In this document: in pieces, positions 57,507-64,000 of the stretch
Layout: the number at the start of each line of letters is the position of its first letter
How positions within the stretch are numbered: position 1 is the first letter of the stretch
Assembly: GCF_000016165.1 (NCBI RefSeq)
Contig: NC_009253.1
Coordinates: forward strand, 902,332 to 966,331
Origin: Desulforamulus reducens MI-1
GTDB lineage: Bacteria; Bacillota; Desulfotomaculia; Desulfotomaculales; Desulfotomaculaceae
DNA length: 64,000 nucleotides
Reading direction: 5' to 3'
Position numbers and translations under genes: made by a program
Notes under the pieces: model-generated
What the model was told of the DNA's origin: nothing
The model's database searches: none
The model's input: the letters and a program-made list of their open reading frames with translations, nothing else

Positions 57507-57531
57507 CATCTCTGACAAGAGGTGCTTTTTC
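57507..57531 (+). terminator. Intrinsic terminator
   Basis: GCATCTCT (57507-57514) pairs with AGAGGTGC (57519-57526), followed by T5. It ends the GTPase gene and separates element-side DNA from the core genes. Confidence 0.8.
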
Positions 57532-57608
57532 TTTCATAAAGCTTCATTTCTTGTCTGATTTAGCAGATAAATGTTATAATTGGTTAAATCAAATAAGGTT
57601 GTGTTACA

Positions 57609-58625
57609 TTGGTAAAGAAATGGCGTGCAAAAAAACGTTTTTATTTATTTGGTGTTGTGATACTAGTTAGTGTACTTTTTTATGCTACTGGCACTTTAGA
57701 TCCGGTTGACTCATCTGGGAAATCGTCCGACATACTGGTACAGATCTCTCCTAATACCTCCACAGGACAGATCTCTGATATGCTTAAACAACAAGGACTG
57801 ATTCAAAATGCCGGGGTTTTTAAACTTTATACCCGTTATCATAAACTAGATAACCAAATCAAAGCAGGTTATTACTTACTTAATCCTTCTATGTCCGTGG
57901 ACGAAATCTTACATTTACTGGTACGTGGTAAGACTGCTTCGAAAAGTTTTACCATTCCGGAAGGTTATACTTTGGCACGTATTACAGATAGTTTGGCCAA
58001 TAAAGGATATATCCAAGAGCAACTGTTTAAAGACTTATTAACTAGTGGTAAATTTAACTACCCATTTATGAAGGACTTACCCTCTGGGGAAAATAGATTG
58101 GAGGGTTATTTGTTTCCGGAAACCTATAACGTAAGTCTGGACAGTGCCGAGAAGGATATTATAAATGTCATGCTGGCTGGTATGGATCGGCAGATTAAAG
58201 AGCTTAAGTTAGAAGAAAAGGCTAGAAAGATGAACCTGACATTACATCAGGCTATCACCATTGCTTCTATGATTGAGCGAGAAGCAAAGGTTCAGAAGGA
58301 TCGTGCATTAATTTCCAGCGTTATTCATAACCGCCTAAAAATTGGCATGAGACTCCAAATTGATGCTACGGTGGAGTATGCCTTGGGGGGGCACCGAGAG
58401 AAAATATATTATAAGGATCTGGAAGTAAATTCACCCTATAATACCTATAAAAACCCCGGATTACCACCGGGCCCCATTGCCTCCCCGGGTAAGGAATCAC
58501 TATTGGCGGCGGTCACGCCGGCCAAAACAAAATATCTTTATTATGTTGCCAAACCAGATGGGTCCCATGCCTTTGCAGAAACCCTGGAGGAACACAATAT
58601 ATATAAGCAAAGATACTTAAAATAG
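57609..58625 (+). CDS. mltG: Endolytic murein transglycosylase MltG
   Basis: 338 residues. One N-terminal membrane helix (FYLFGVVILVSVLFYATG) anchors the protein outside the membrane. A LysM-like part (ISPNTSTGQISDMLKQQGLI) precedes the YceG catalytic domain, seen in LEGYLFPETYNVS, TIASMIEREAKVQKDRALIS (catalytic Glu) and SPYNTYKNPGLPPGPIASPG. It cleaves nascent glycan strands. The start is TTG 57609, 114 bp after the GTPase fragment. Length and motifs are normal; this gene begins the conserved chromosomal block. Confidence 0.93.
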   Translation: MVKKWRAKKRFYLFGVVILVSVLFYATGTLDPVDSSGKSSDILVQISPNTSTGQISDMLKQQGLIQNAGVFKLYTRYHKLDNQIKAGYYLLNPSMSVDEILHLLVRGKTASKSFTIPEGYTLARITDSLANKGYIQEQLFKDLLTSGKFNYPFMKDLPSGENRLEGYLFPETYNVSLDSAEKDIINVMLAGMDRQIKELKLEEKARKMNLTLHQAITIASMIEREAKVQKDRALISSVIHNRLKIGMRLQIDATVEYALGGHREKIYYKDLEVNSPYNTYKNPGLPPGPIASPGKESLLAAVTPAKTKYLYYVAKPDGSHAFAETLEEHNIYKQRYLK

Positions 58626-58667
58626 TTGAACTGTTGTTAAACACTTTCTTAAATGAGGTGACCCGTG

Positions 58668-59891
58668 TTGAAAAAATTAGAACTCCTCGCTCCGGCAGGG
58701 GATTTAGAAAAGTTAAAGATTGCCGTCCTTTACGGGGCAGATGCTGTCTACCTGGGGGGACGGCAATTTAGTCTTAGAGCAGGTGCCGCAAATTTTGATT
58801 ATGATGATATGCTGCAGGGAATAGAGTTTGCCCACAGTCAGCATGTTAAAGTCTATGTGGCCATTAATATTTTTGCCCACAATGTAGATCTCACAGGTCT
58901 ACCGGAGTATTTAGAATTTCTAGTCGGGGCTGGGGTTGATGGAGTTATCGCCAGTGATCCCGGCGTTATCGACACAATCATGAAGTTACAGCCAGAATTA
59001 CCGATCCATCTTAGTACTCAGGCCAACACAACAAACTGGGCCAGTACAGCGTTTTGGAAGCGAATGGGTGTACAAAGGGTGGTTCTTGCCAGGGAGCTGT
59101 CCCTGGAAGAGATTAAAGAAATTAGCAGTCGGGTTGAGATTGAGCTGGAAGCCTTTATTCATGGGGCCATGTGTATGTCCTATTCTGGTCGCTGTTTACT
59201 TAGTAATTATATGACCGGCAGAGATGCAAATCAGGGTGATTGTGCTCAATCTTGTCGCTGGAAATATCATTTGCTGGAAGAAAAGCGCCCAGGACAATAC
59301 TTTCCAGTGGAAGAAGATGCCAGGGGAACCTATTTTATGAGTAGCAAGGATTTATGCCTGATTGAATACATTCCCCAGATGGTGGAGGCAGGGGTATCCA
59401 GCTTTAAAATAGAAGGTCGCATGAAGAGTATTCATTACCTGGCCACTGTAGTTAAGGCCTATCGGCAGGCCCTTGATGCCTATATTAACAATCCTGCCGG
59501 TTATCATATAAACCAGCAGTGGTTGGATGAAATCCGCAAGGTGAGTCATCGTGAGTATACCACTGGTTTTATATTGGGTGACAAAGGGAGGACTGCAACA
59601 GTTAATCCGGGCCAGAACAGTTATACCCGTCTTGCTTCCTTTGTTGGCCTTGTACAGTCCTATAACAAAGATACGGGAAGAATCCTTGTTCAACAAAGAA
59701 ATAATTTTAAAGTGGGGGACAGACTGGAAATCCTATCACCCACTGGGGAAAACCAAATGATTGATGTCACAGACATGTATGATGGGAAAACAGGTGAGAC
59801 ACTAACGGTTGCTCCTCACCCTCAGCAAGTTGTTGAGTTGTCTGTTGAGCGAGTTGTGAAACCAATGTCTATGTTAAGGAGACTGGAATAA
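58668..59891 (+). CDS. Peptidase U32 family protein
   Basis: 407 residues from TTG 58668; GAGGTGA is 7 nt upstream, better than GTG 58665. LELLAPAGDLEKLKIAVLYG starts the TIM-barrel-like domain, and the family signature is EAFIHGAMCMSYSGRCLLSN with its cysteines. Further cysteines in NQGDCAQSCRWKY fit the iron-sulfur cluster site of this family, members of which hydroxylate RNA (TrhP, RlhA) or ubiquinone. The C-terminal domain (FVGLVQSYNKDTGRILVQQR) is beta-rich. Between mltG and a penicillin-binding protein gene. Confidence 0.9.
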   Translation: MKKLELLAPAGDLEKLKIAVLYGADAVYLGGRQFSLRAGAANFDYDDMLQGIEFAHSQHVKVYVAINIFAHNVDLTGLPEYLEFLVGAGVDGVIASDPGVIDTIMKLQPELPIHLSTQANTTNWASTAFWKRMGVQRVVLARELSLEEIKEISSRVEIELEAFIHGAMCMSYSGRCLLSNYMTGRDANQGDCAQSCRWKYHLLEEKRPGQYFPVEEDARGTYFMSSKDLCLIEYIPQMVEAGVSSFKIEGRMKSIHYLATVVKAYRQALDAYINNPAGYHINQQWLDEIRKVSHREYTTGFILGDKGRTATVNPGQNSYTRLASFVGLVQSYNKDTGRILVQQRNNFKVGDRLEILSPTGENQMIDVTDMYDGKTGETLTVAPHPQQVVELSVERVVKPMSMLRRLE

Positions 59892-59962
59892 GGCATAAAC
59901 ATTCCAAGATATGGTGAAGCTAATAGGTAAGATCCTTCACCCTATAAAAGGAATGTTTACCA

Positions 59963-61663
59963 ATGCGATATTTTCAGCAAAAACGTCTTGTAAAGACCTT
60001 TTATCTTATTATTTTGCTTTTTTTGCCCCTGGTTACACATCTTGGTTTTATCCAACTGATCCACGGGGACACATATAAACAGAAGGCTTTGGAGCAAAGA
60101 ACCCTGAAGGTTGCTCTAGAGGATATTCCTAGGGGGCGTATTTTAGACAGACAAGGAATGCAATCCTTAACTATGGGGAAAAAAGAACCGAGGATTGTTC
60201 TTTATCCGCAAATTATTAGAAATAAGGAAGAAGCCATTCATAAATTAAGTCGTATCATTGGCCGTTCATCGGAGGAAATTACGCCTTTCTTTAATGGAAA
60301 TAGTAGATTTTTACCTTTTTCACTGAATAATAGGGAAGTTAAGGAAATATCAGAATTAAACATTCCAGGAATGATGGTAGAAGATATTAATTTCCGTTAT
60401 GGGGAGATGCCCTTAGCTGCCCATGTAATTGGGCACTTAGGGCGTATTTCAGAAATGGGAACACTGGAACGCTTGAATGGCCTAGGCACGAAGAAGTATA
60501 CAATTTCAGATCTGGTTGGCAAAACCGGCTTGGAGTATTTTTATGAAACTCAACTAAAAGCCGGAGAACCTGCCAATTTTACTAGGGCTTATGTTGATGT
60601 GTATCGTAATTTAATTTCTGGTTTGGGTATTCAAAAAGAAAACAATAATGACACTGGACGGCAGGATGTTATTACAACCCTTGATTTTGATATTCAAAAG
60701 ACAGTGGAAAAAATTATGGATAAACGAGTGCAGCGGGGGGCTGTGGTGGTTATGGATGCCCGTACCGGAGACTTGCTGGCACTGGCCAGCAGGCCAAACT
60801 TTAATCCAGCCAATATTGTCTTATCACTGCCAGGAGAGCAGGATACCTTCCTAGATCACTGTACAACTTTGTACCAACCCGGGTCCATTTTTAAGGTTGT
60901 CGTGGCAGCTGCAGCCCTGGAAGAAGGAATCGTGAAACCAACGGATACCTTCGTTTGCTTAGGTGAGAAAGATCACTTAATCAGTTGTTGGCAAAAGTCT
61001 GGTCATGGACCCATTACCTTTGAAGAGGCCTTTGCAGAATCTTGCAATCCGGTATTTGCAGAATTGGGTATTAAACTTGGGGCGGCAAAACTTATTCGTT
61101 ATGCCAGAGCCTTTGGTTTTGAATCACAGGATATTATTGGTTACCCTGTTCCCAAAGACAGGAGACAGCAGCTTGATTTAATTGGCCAGCCTTATAATTT
61201 GGTTAACAGCAGTATTGGGCAAGGTCCTGTTTTGGCCACACCTGTACAACTAACAGCCATGCTAAATACCATTGTAAACAACGGAGTATATATTCAACCT
61301 AGGCTGGTGAAAGGAATAAAAAATGAAAAAGGTGTCTATAGCTATCATTTTTCATTGGGAGATAGCCGAAAAGTAATTTCCTTTGAAACTTGCAGAGAAT
61401 TAAAACGGTTATTAAAATTGGTTACACTCCAGGGAGTAGGAAAAGAGGCATGGATTGAGGGATTTGGCAGTGCAGGCAAGACGGGTTCTGCAGAGCTTGC
61501 CCAAGGAGCAGAAAAGGTAAATGCGTGGTTTACTGGGTATGCCCCCAATGACAACCCTCAATACATCGTTACGGTTCTTGTAAAAGAGGGTATCAGTGGT
61601 GGAACAACGGCTGCTCCAGTTTTCCGGGAAATAATGGAAAGTATTCTATCGTCGTCTCATTGA
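59963..61663 (+). CDS. Class B penicillin-binding protein (transpeptidase)
   Basis: 566 residues. A membrane anchor at residues 12-33 (FYLIILLFLPLVTHLGFIQL), a dimerisation domain with RGRILDRQG, and the transpeptidase domain with all three motifs: S-x-x-K in YQPGSIFKVVVA, S-x-N in ESCNPVF and K-T-G in AGKTGSAEL. It cross-links peptidoglycan in division, elongation or sporulation; the SpoVD/PBP2-like group fits best, but PASTA domains are absent. ATG after AAAAGGAATG. Confidence 0.9.
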   Translation: MRYFQQKRLVKTFYLIILLFLPLVTHLGFIQLIHGDTYKQKALEQRTLKVALEDIPRGRILDRQGMQSLTMGKKEPRIVLYPQIIRNKEEAIHKLSRIIGRSSEEITPFFNGNSRFLPFSLNNREVKEISELNIPGMMVEDINFRYGEMPLAAHVIGHLGRISEMGTLERLNGLGTKKYTISDLVGKTGLEYFYETQLKAGEPANFTRAYVDVYRNLISGLGIQKENNNDTGRQDVITTLDFDIQKTVEKIMDKRVQRGAVVVMDARTGDLLALASRPNFNPANIVLSLPGEQDTFLDHCTTLYQPGSIFKVVVAAAALEEGIVKPTDTFVCLGEKDHLISCWQKSGHGPITFEEAFAESCNPVFAELGIKLGAAKLIRYARAFGFESQDIIGYPVPKDRRQQLDLIGQPYNLVNSSIGQGPVLATPVQLTAMLNTIVNNGVYIQPRLVKGIKNEKGVYSYHFSLGDSRKVISFETCRELKRLLKLVTLQGVGKEAWIEGFGSAGKTGSAELAQGAEKVNAWFTGYAPNDNPQYIVTVLVKEGISGGTTAAPVFREIMESILSSSH

Positions 61664-61723
61664 CGGTACATCAAAATTATCGTAGAATGTTAGTATATTT
61701 TGTGTGCTATGGGGGATATTGGC

Positions 61724-62491
61724 ATGATCGTGCGGGGGGATCAAATTCGAGCCTTAAGGGAAGAAAGAGGCTATACATTACAAGACTTGGCACGCCGAGC
61801 AAAATTATCCTTGTCTTATTTAAGTGAGATTGAGAGAGGTTCTAAAAGACCGTCACTAAAGACTATAGATAAATTAGCTGCGGCTTTAAATGTATCTAAA
61901 ACCCAACTGGTTGAAGGAGAAATTACCGATTCTGGTCTCGGGCTAGGCGAGAAAATTAGAATTATTCGTAATGAAACCGGCCTTTCTTTACAGGAGTTGG
62001 CGGATAAAATAGGAATTTCTCTATCTTACCTTAGTGAAATTGAAAGAGGTACCGTTTATCCTGCACTAAATACCTTAAAGAGAGTAGCCGAAGGTTTGGG
62101 AGTACCAGCTACAGCTTTAATGGGTCATGAAGGCTCCCTAGGGTATAAGCTAAAGCATTTGAGAGAAGAATATGGTTTGACACAAGCACAGCTTGCTAAT
62201 CTGGCTGGCGTAACGGCTGGTTTGATTGGACAAATTGAACAGGGAAAGGTACAACCTTCCCTAAAAACATTAGAAAAGTTATCTGAGGTTATGGGTGTTT
62301 CTCCATGTTACTTCATAATGGAGCCTGGGGCTGTGGATCAGATGGTTAGTCTAATGAATCCAGAGTTAAGGGAGTTGTTAATTCACCCTAATGTTCAGGC
62401 TGTATTAGGGTTGGTTTGTAACTTAAACGAAAAAGAACTGCAGTTTATTTTAAACTTCATTCAATTGTTTAAGAAGTCTGAGCTTTCATAG
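61724..62491 (+). CDS. Regulator with three tandem XRE helix-turn-helix domains
   Basis: 255 residues from ATG 61724 (GGGGGAT upstream). Three complete domains follow one another: IRALREERGYTLQDLARRAK with LSYLSEIERGSKRPSLKT, IRIIRNETGLSLQELADKIG with LSYLSEIERGTVYPALNT, and LKHLREEYGLTQAQLANLAG with AGLIGQIEQGKVQPSLKT. A helical tail of about 60 residues ends the protein. Three domains in one chain are unusual; they could bind a triple operator or allow dimer-free cooperativity. It lies between the penicillin-binding protein and thioredoxin genes. Confidence 0.88.
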   Translation: MIVRGDQIRALREERGYTLQDLARRAKLSLSYLSEIERGSKRPSLKTIDKLAAALNVSKTQLVEGEITDSGLGLGEKIRIIRNETGLSLQELADKIGISLSYLSEIERGTVYPALNTLKRVAEGLGVPATALMGHEGSLGYKLKHLREEYGLTQAQLANLAGVTAGLIGQIEQGKVQPSLKTLEKLSEVMGVSPCYFIMEPGAVDQMVSLMNPELRELLIHPNVQAVLGLVCNLNEKELQFILNFIQLFKKSELS

Positions 62492-62617
62492 GATAAGAAA
62501 TTTACAAAGTATATTGCTAGCGAATTATGAATATAGTATCATAGGTATAGATATGCCTGTGAAAGTAATCCATTATTGTACTGCACTTACACTTATATGA
62601 TACAAGGAGGCGGTTTT

Positions 62618-62935
62618 ATGGCATTAGAATTAAATGCTGCAAACTTTGAGGCTGAGGTGCTCAAGTCTGATATCCCCGTACTGGTAGATTTCTGGGCAGC
62701 TTGGTGTGGCCCCTGTCGTGCTATTGCACCTGTTGTTGAGCAGTTATCCACAGAATACGCTGGTAAAGTTAAAGTTGGAAAAGTAAACGTGGATGAAAAC
62801 AGGGAACTGGCTCAACAGTTTGGCGTCATGAGCATTCCTACTCTTATTTTCTTAAAAAATGGAGAAAAGGTTGACCAAGTAATTGGTTTTACCGGTAAAG
62901 CAGACCTTGAAAAGAAATTAAACGCAATTCTGTAG
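62618..62935 (+). CDS. trxA: Thioredoxin
   Basis: 105 residues, the standard length. The redox site is DFWAAWCGPCRAIAP and the cis-proline loop GVMSIPTLIFLKNG. It reduces protein disulfides in the cytoplasm. ATG 62618 with AAGGAGGCGG upstream is clearly right; the frame opens earlier but has no ribosome site. A terminator follows at 62946. Confidence 0.96.
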   Translation: MALELNAANFEAEVLKSDIPVLVDFWAAWCGPCRAIAPVVEQLSTEYAGKVKVGKVNVDENRELAQQFGVMSIPTLIFLKNGEKVDQVIGFTGKADLEKKLNAIL

Positions 62936-62945
62936 TAATTAATAA

Positions 62946-62980
62946 AATCCTCCGCTCGTATAGAGTTGGAGGATTTTTGG
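62946..62980 (+). terminator. Intrinsic terminator of trxA
   Basis: AATCCTCC (62946-62953) pairs with GGAGGATT (62968-62975) and T-rich sequence follows. Confidence 0.85.
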
Positions 62981-63157
62981 TATATAAATATTATAAACTT
63001 TCTTTTAGAATGTACAGTTAGATTTTGGTTTACATAATCTTCCCCTTGGATAATCGCTACATAGTCTAAACTATAGTTTTTGTCTGCTTAAAGAGTGTGT
63101 GAAAGGCTTAGAGAGGTGGTCAAGCCTTTTAATATTCCTGTAAGGAGCTGACCTATT

Positions 63158-63961
63158 TTGCATCAAGTACTTTTGTATATTGGAGACTTTCCCCTTCGTT
63201 CATTTGGCGTAATGCTTTCACTGGGAATATTAGCTGGCCTAATGATTTCGTTATGGGTTGCCCAGCGACAGGGTTTTTACTATGAGGAAGTCATGGATTT
63301 AGCCTTTTATGCCATCATAGGGGGTCTCATAGGAGCACGTGTCTGGGAAGTTATGTTTAGTTGGGATTATTACTCACAACGTTTAATGGAAATCCCGGCA
63401 ATTTGGCATGGAGGAATTTCTGTTCAGGGAGCGATACTCGGGGGGTTGCTGGCAGTAGTATGGTATTGTCGAAAGTACCGTATTGCGGTTTGGGCCATGA
63501 TGGATACATTGGCGCCAGGGGTCCTAGTGGGACAAGCCATTGGCCGCATAGGGTGTTTTTTAAACGGTTGCTGCTACGGACTCCCCAATGAACATCTGGG
63601 TTTTACCTATCCCCCAGGGACCGATGCTTACTTGGCCTTTGGAGCGCAGCCCCTCTTTCCAGCGGTTCTTTTTGAAGCATCCTGGGATTTGATAGAGCTA
63701 GCGGTGTTAATGTTTCTTTATAAGCGAAAACCCTTCAATGGCTTTATAGCCTTAGGCTATTTCATCCTTTACTCTGCGGGTCGGTTTACCCTTGAGTTCT
63801 GGCGGGGTGACAGTCTTAGAACCTTTATGAATTTTAAAGCCGCCCAGGTGTCCTCAGTTATAACCATTTTGGCAGCACTAGCCCTTATGTTTTACCTATA
63901 CCGCCAAAAGAGGCCATTAATTGAAGATAAAAGGTCTAAGAGAGTAAATTTTAAAAGTTAG
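63158..63961 (+). CDS. lgt: Prolipoprotein diacylglyceryl transferase
   Basis: 267 residues, TTG start after TAAGGAGCTGACC. Seven membrane helices and the Lgt motifs: GGLIGARVWEVMFSWDYY, HGGISVQGAILGGLLAVVW and the signature GQAIGRIGCFLNGCCYG, then LFEASWDL and AGRFTLEFWRGD. The enzyme transfers diacylglycerol to the cysteine of lipoproteins at the membrane. The usual GRxGNFxN has Cys in place of Asn (GRIGCFLN), as in other Gram-positive members. Confidence 0.95.
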   Translation: MHQVLLYIGDFPLRSFGVMLSLGILAGLMISLWVAQRQGFYYEEVMDLAFYAIIGGLIGARVWEVMFSWDYYSQRLMEIPAIWHGGISVQGAILGGLLAVVWYCRKYRIAVWAMMDTLAPGVLVGQAIGRIGCFLNGCCYGLPNEHLGFTYPPGTDAYLAFGAQPLFPAVLFEASWDLIELAVLMFLYKRKPFNGFIALGYFILYSAGRFTLEFWRGDSLRTFMNFKAAQVSSVITILAALALMFYLYRQKRPLIEDKRSKRVNFKS

Positions 63962-64000
63962 CTTAAAGAAGCCGCTGCCAAACTTTAGCTAGGTAAACTT

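Noticed and set aside
1-64000. CRISPR array, retron, or diversity-generating retroelement
   Set aside because: No regular repeat-spacer series, no Cas protein and no reverse transcriptase were seen. The variable XRE cores are block swaps, not adenine-directed changes.

Overview
The window comes from a low- to mid-GC Firmicute. The right-hand housekeeping genes (mltG, a U32 peptidase, a class B penicillin-binding protein, trx, lgt), the strong GGAGG ribosome sites and frequent TTG/GTG starts, and the transposon types fit a Desulfotomaculum/Desulforamulus-like member of the Peptococcaceae. That assignment is inference from gene content and order, not a database match.

Layout. About 1-56.78 kb is a mosaic mobile region; 57.6-64 kb is chromosomal core. 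The right border is a large serine recombinase (55004-56764) whose stop lies just before the 3' part of a P-loop GTPase gene cut at its Walker A codons (56787). This suggests that the element, or a relic of it, is integrated there. The left end is not visible. (a) 0.3-14.4 kb: plasmid/ICE-type accessory genes: a DUF3800 protein behind an RNA leader, a multi-hairpin non-coding RNA at 2.2-2.45 kb, a ribbon-helix-helix/coiled-coil protein behind a GGTATAC array, an ArdC-like metalloprotein, an amidoligase plus class II glutamine amidotransferase pair, and two identical IS110-family elements, both inserted into Shine-Dalgarno sequences. (b) 14.4-43.1 kb: a defence island: a tyrosine recombinase gene split by an ISL3-family element that carries a whole XcyI-like restriction-modification system; a type III R-M system; an OLD-family ATPase/nuclease; a NERD nuclease-like protein; a Dam-type methylase; a ParB-like protein; a TnpA/TnpB element; and IS4- and IS1380-family insertions. 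(c) 43.3-49.4 kb: an array of divergent XRE repressor pairs. (d) 49.5-56.8 kb: parA-parB, hypothetical genes, a HEPN/MNT pair and the serine recombinase.

Recurring architecture. Read on the minus strand, a module repeats: [small XRE gene, divergent] - operator/promoter - long XRE gene - hairpin terminator - immA-like metallopeptidase gene - a 16-bp palindrome (GTTCACTTAAGTGAAC) - cargo gene(s), often defence genes. Five XRE pairs each have a different operator inside a promoter with a 17-bp spacer, while the flanking sequence is shared, as if immunity specificities had been swapped by recombination. Three diverged immA copies all need a frameshift at the same poly-A run; two have the classic A AAA AAG heptamer. 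On the plus strand the small XRE genes lead into a conserved tract with a small membrane protein gene and a hammerhead ribozyme. A third hammerhead lies before the gene at 52.76 kb.

The most interesting candidates are the immA frameshift, the swappable XRE immunity array, the palindrome-bounded defence cassettes, the hammerhead ribozymes and the structured RNA at 2.2 kb. All were read by eye; no search or folding program was run.
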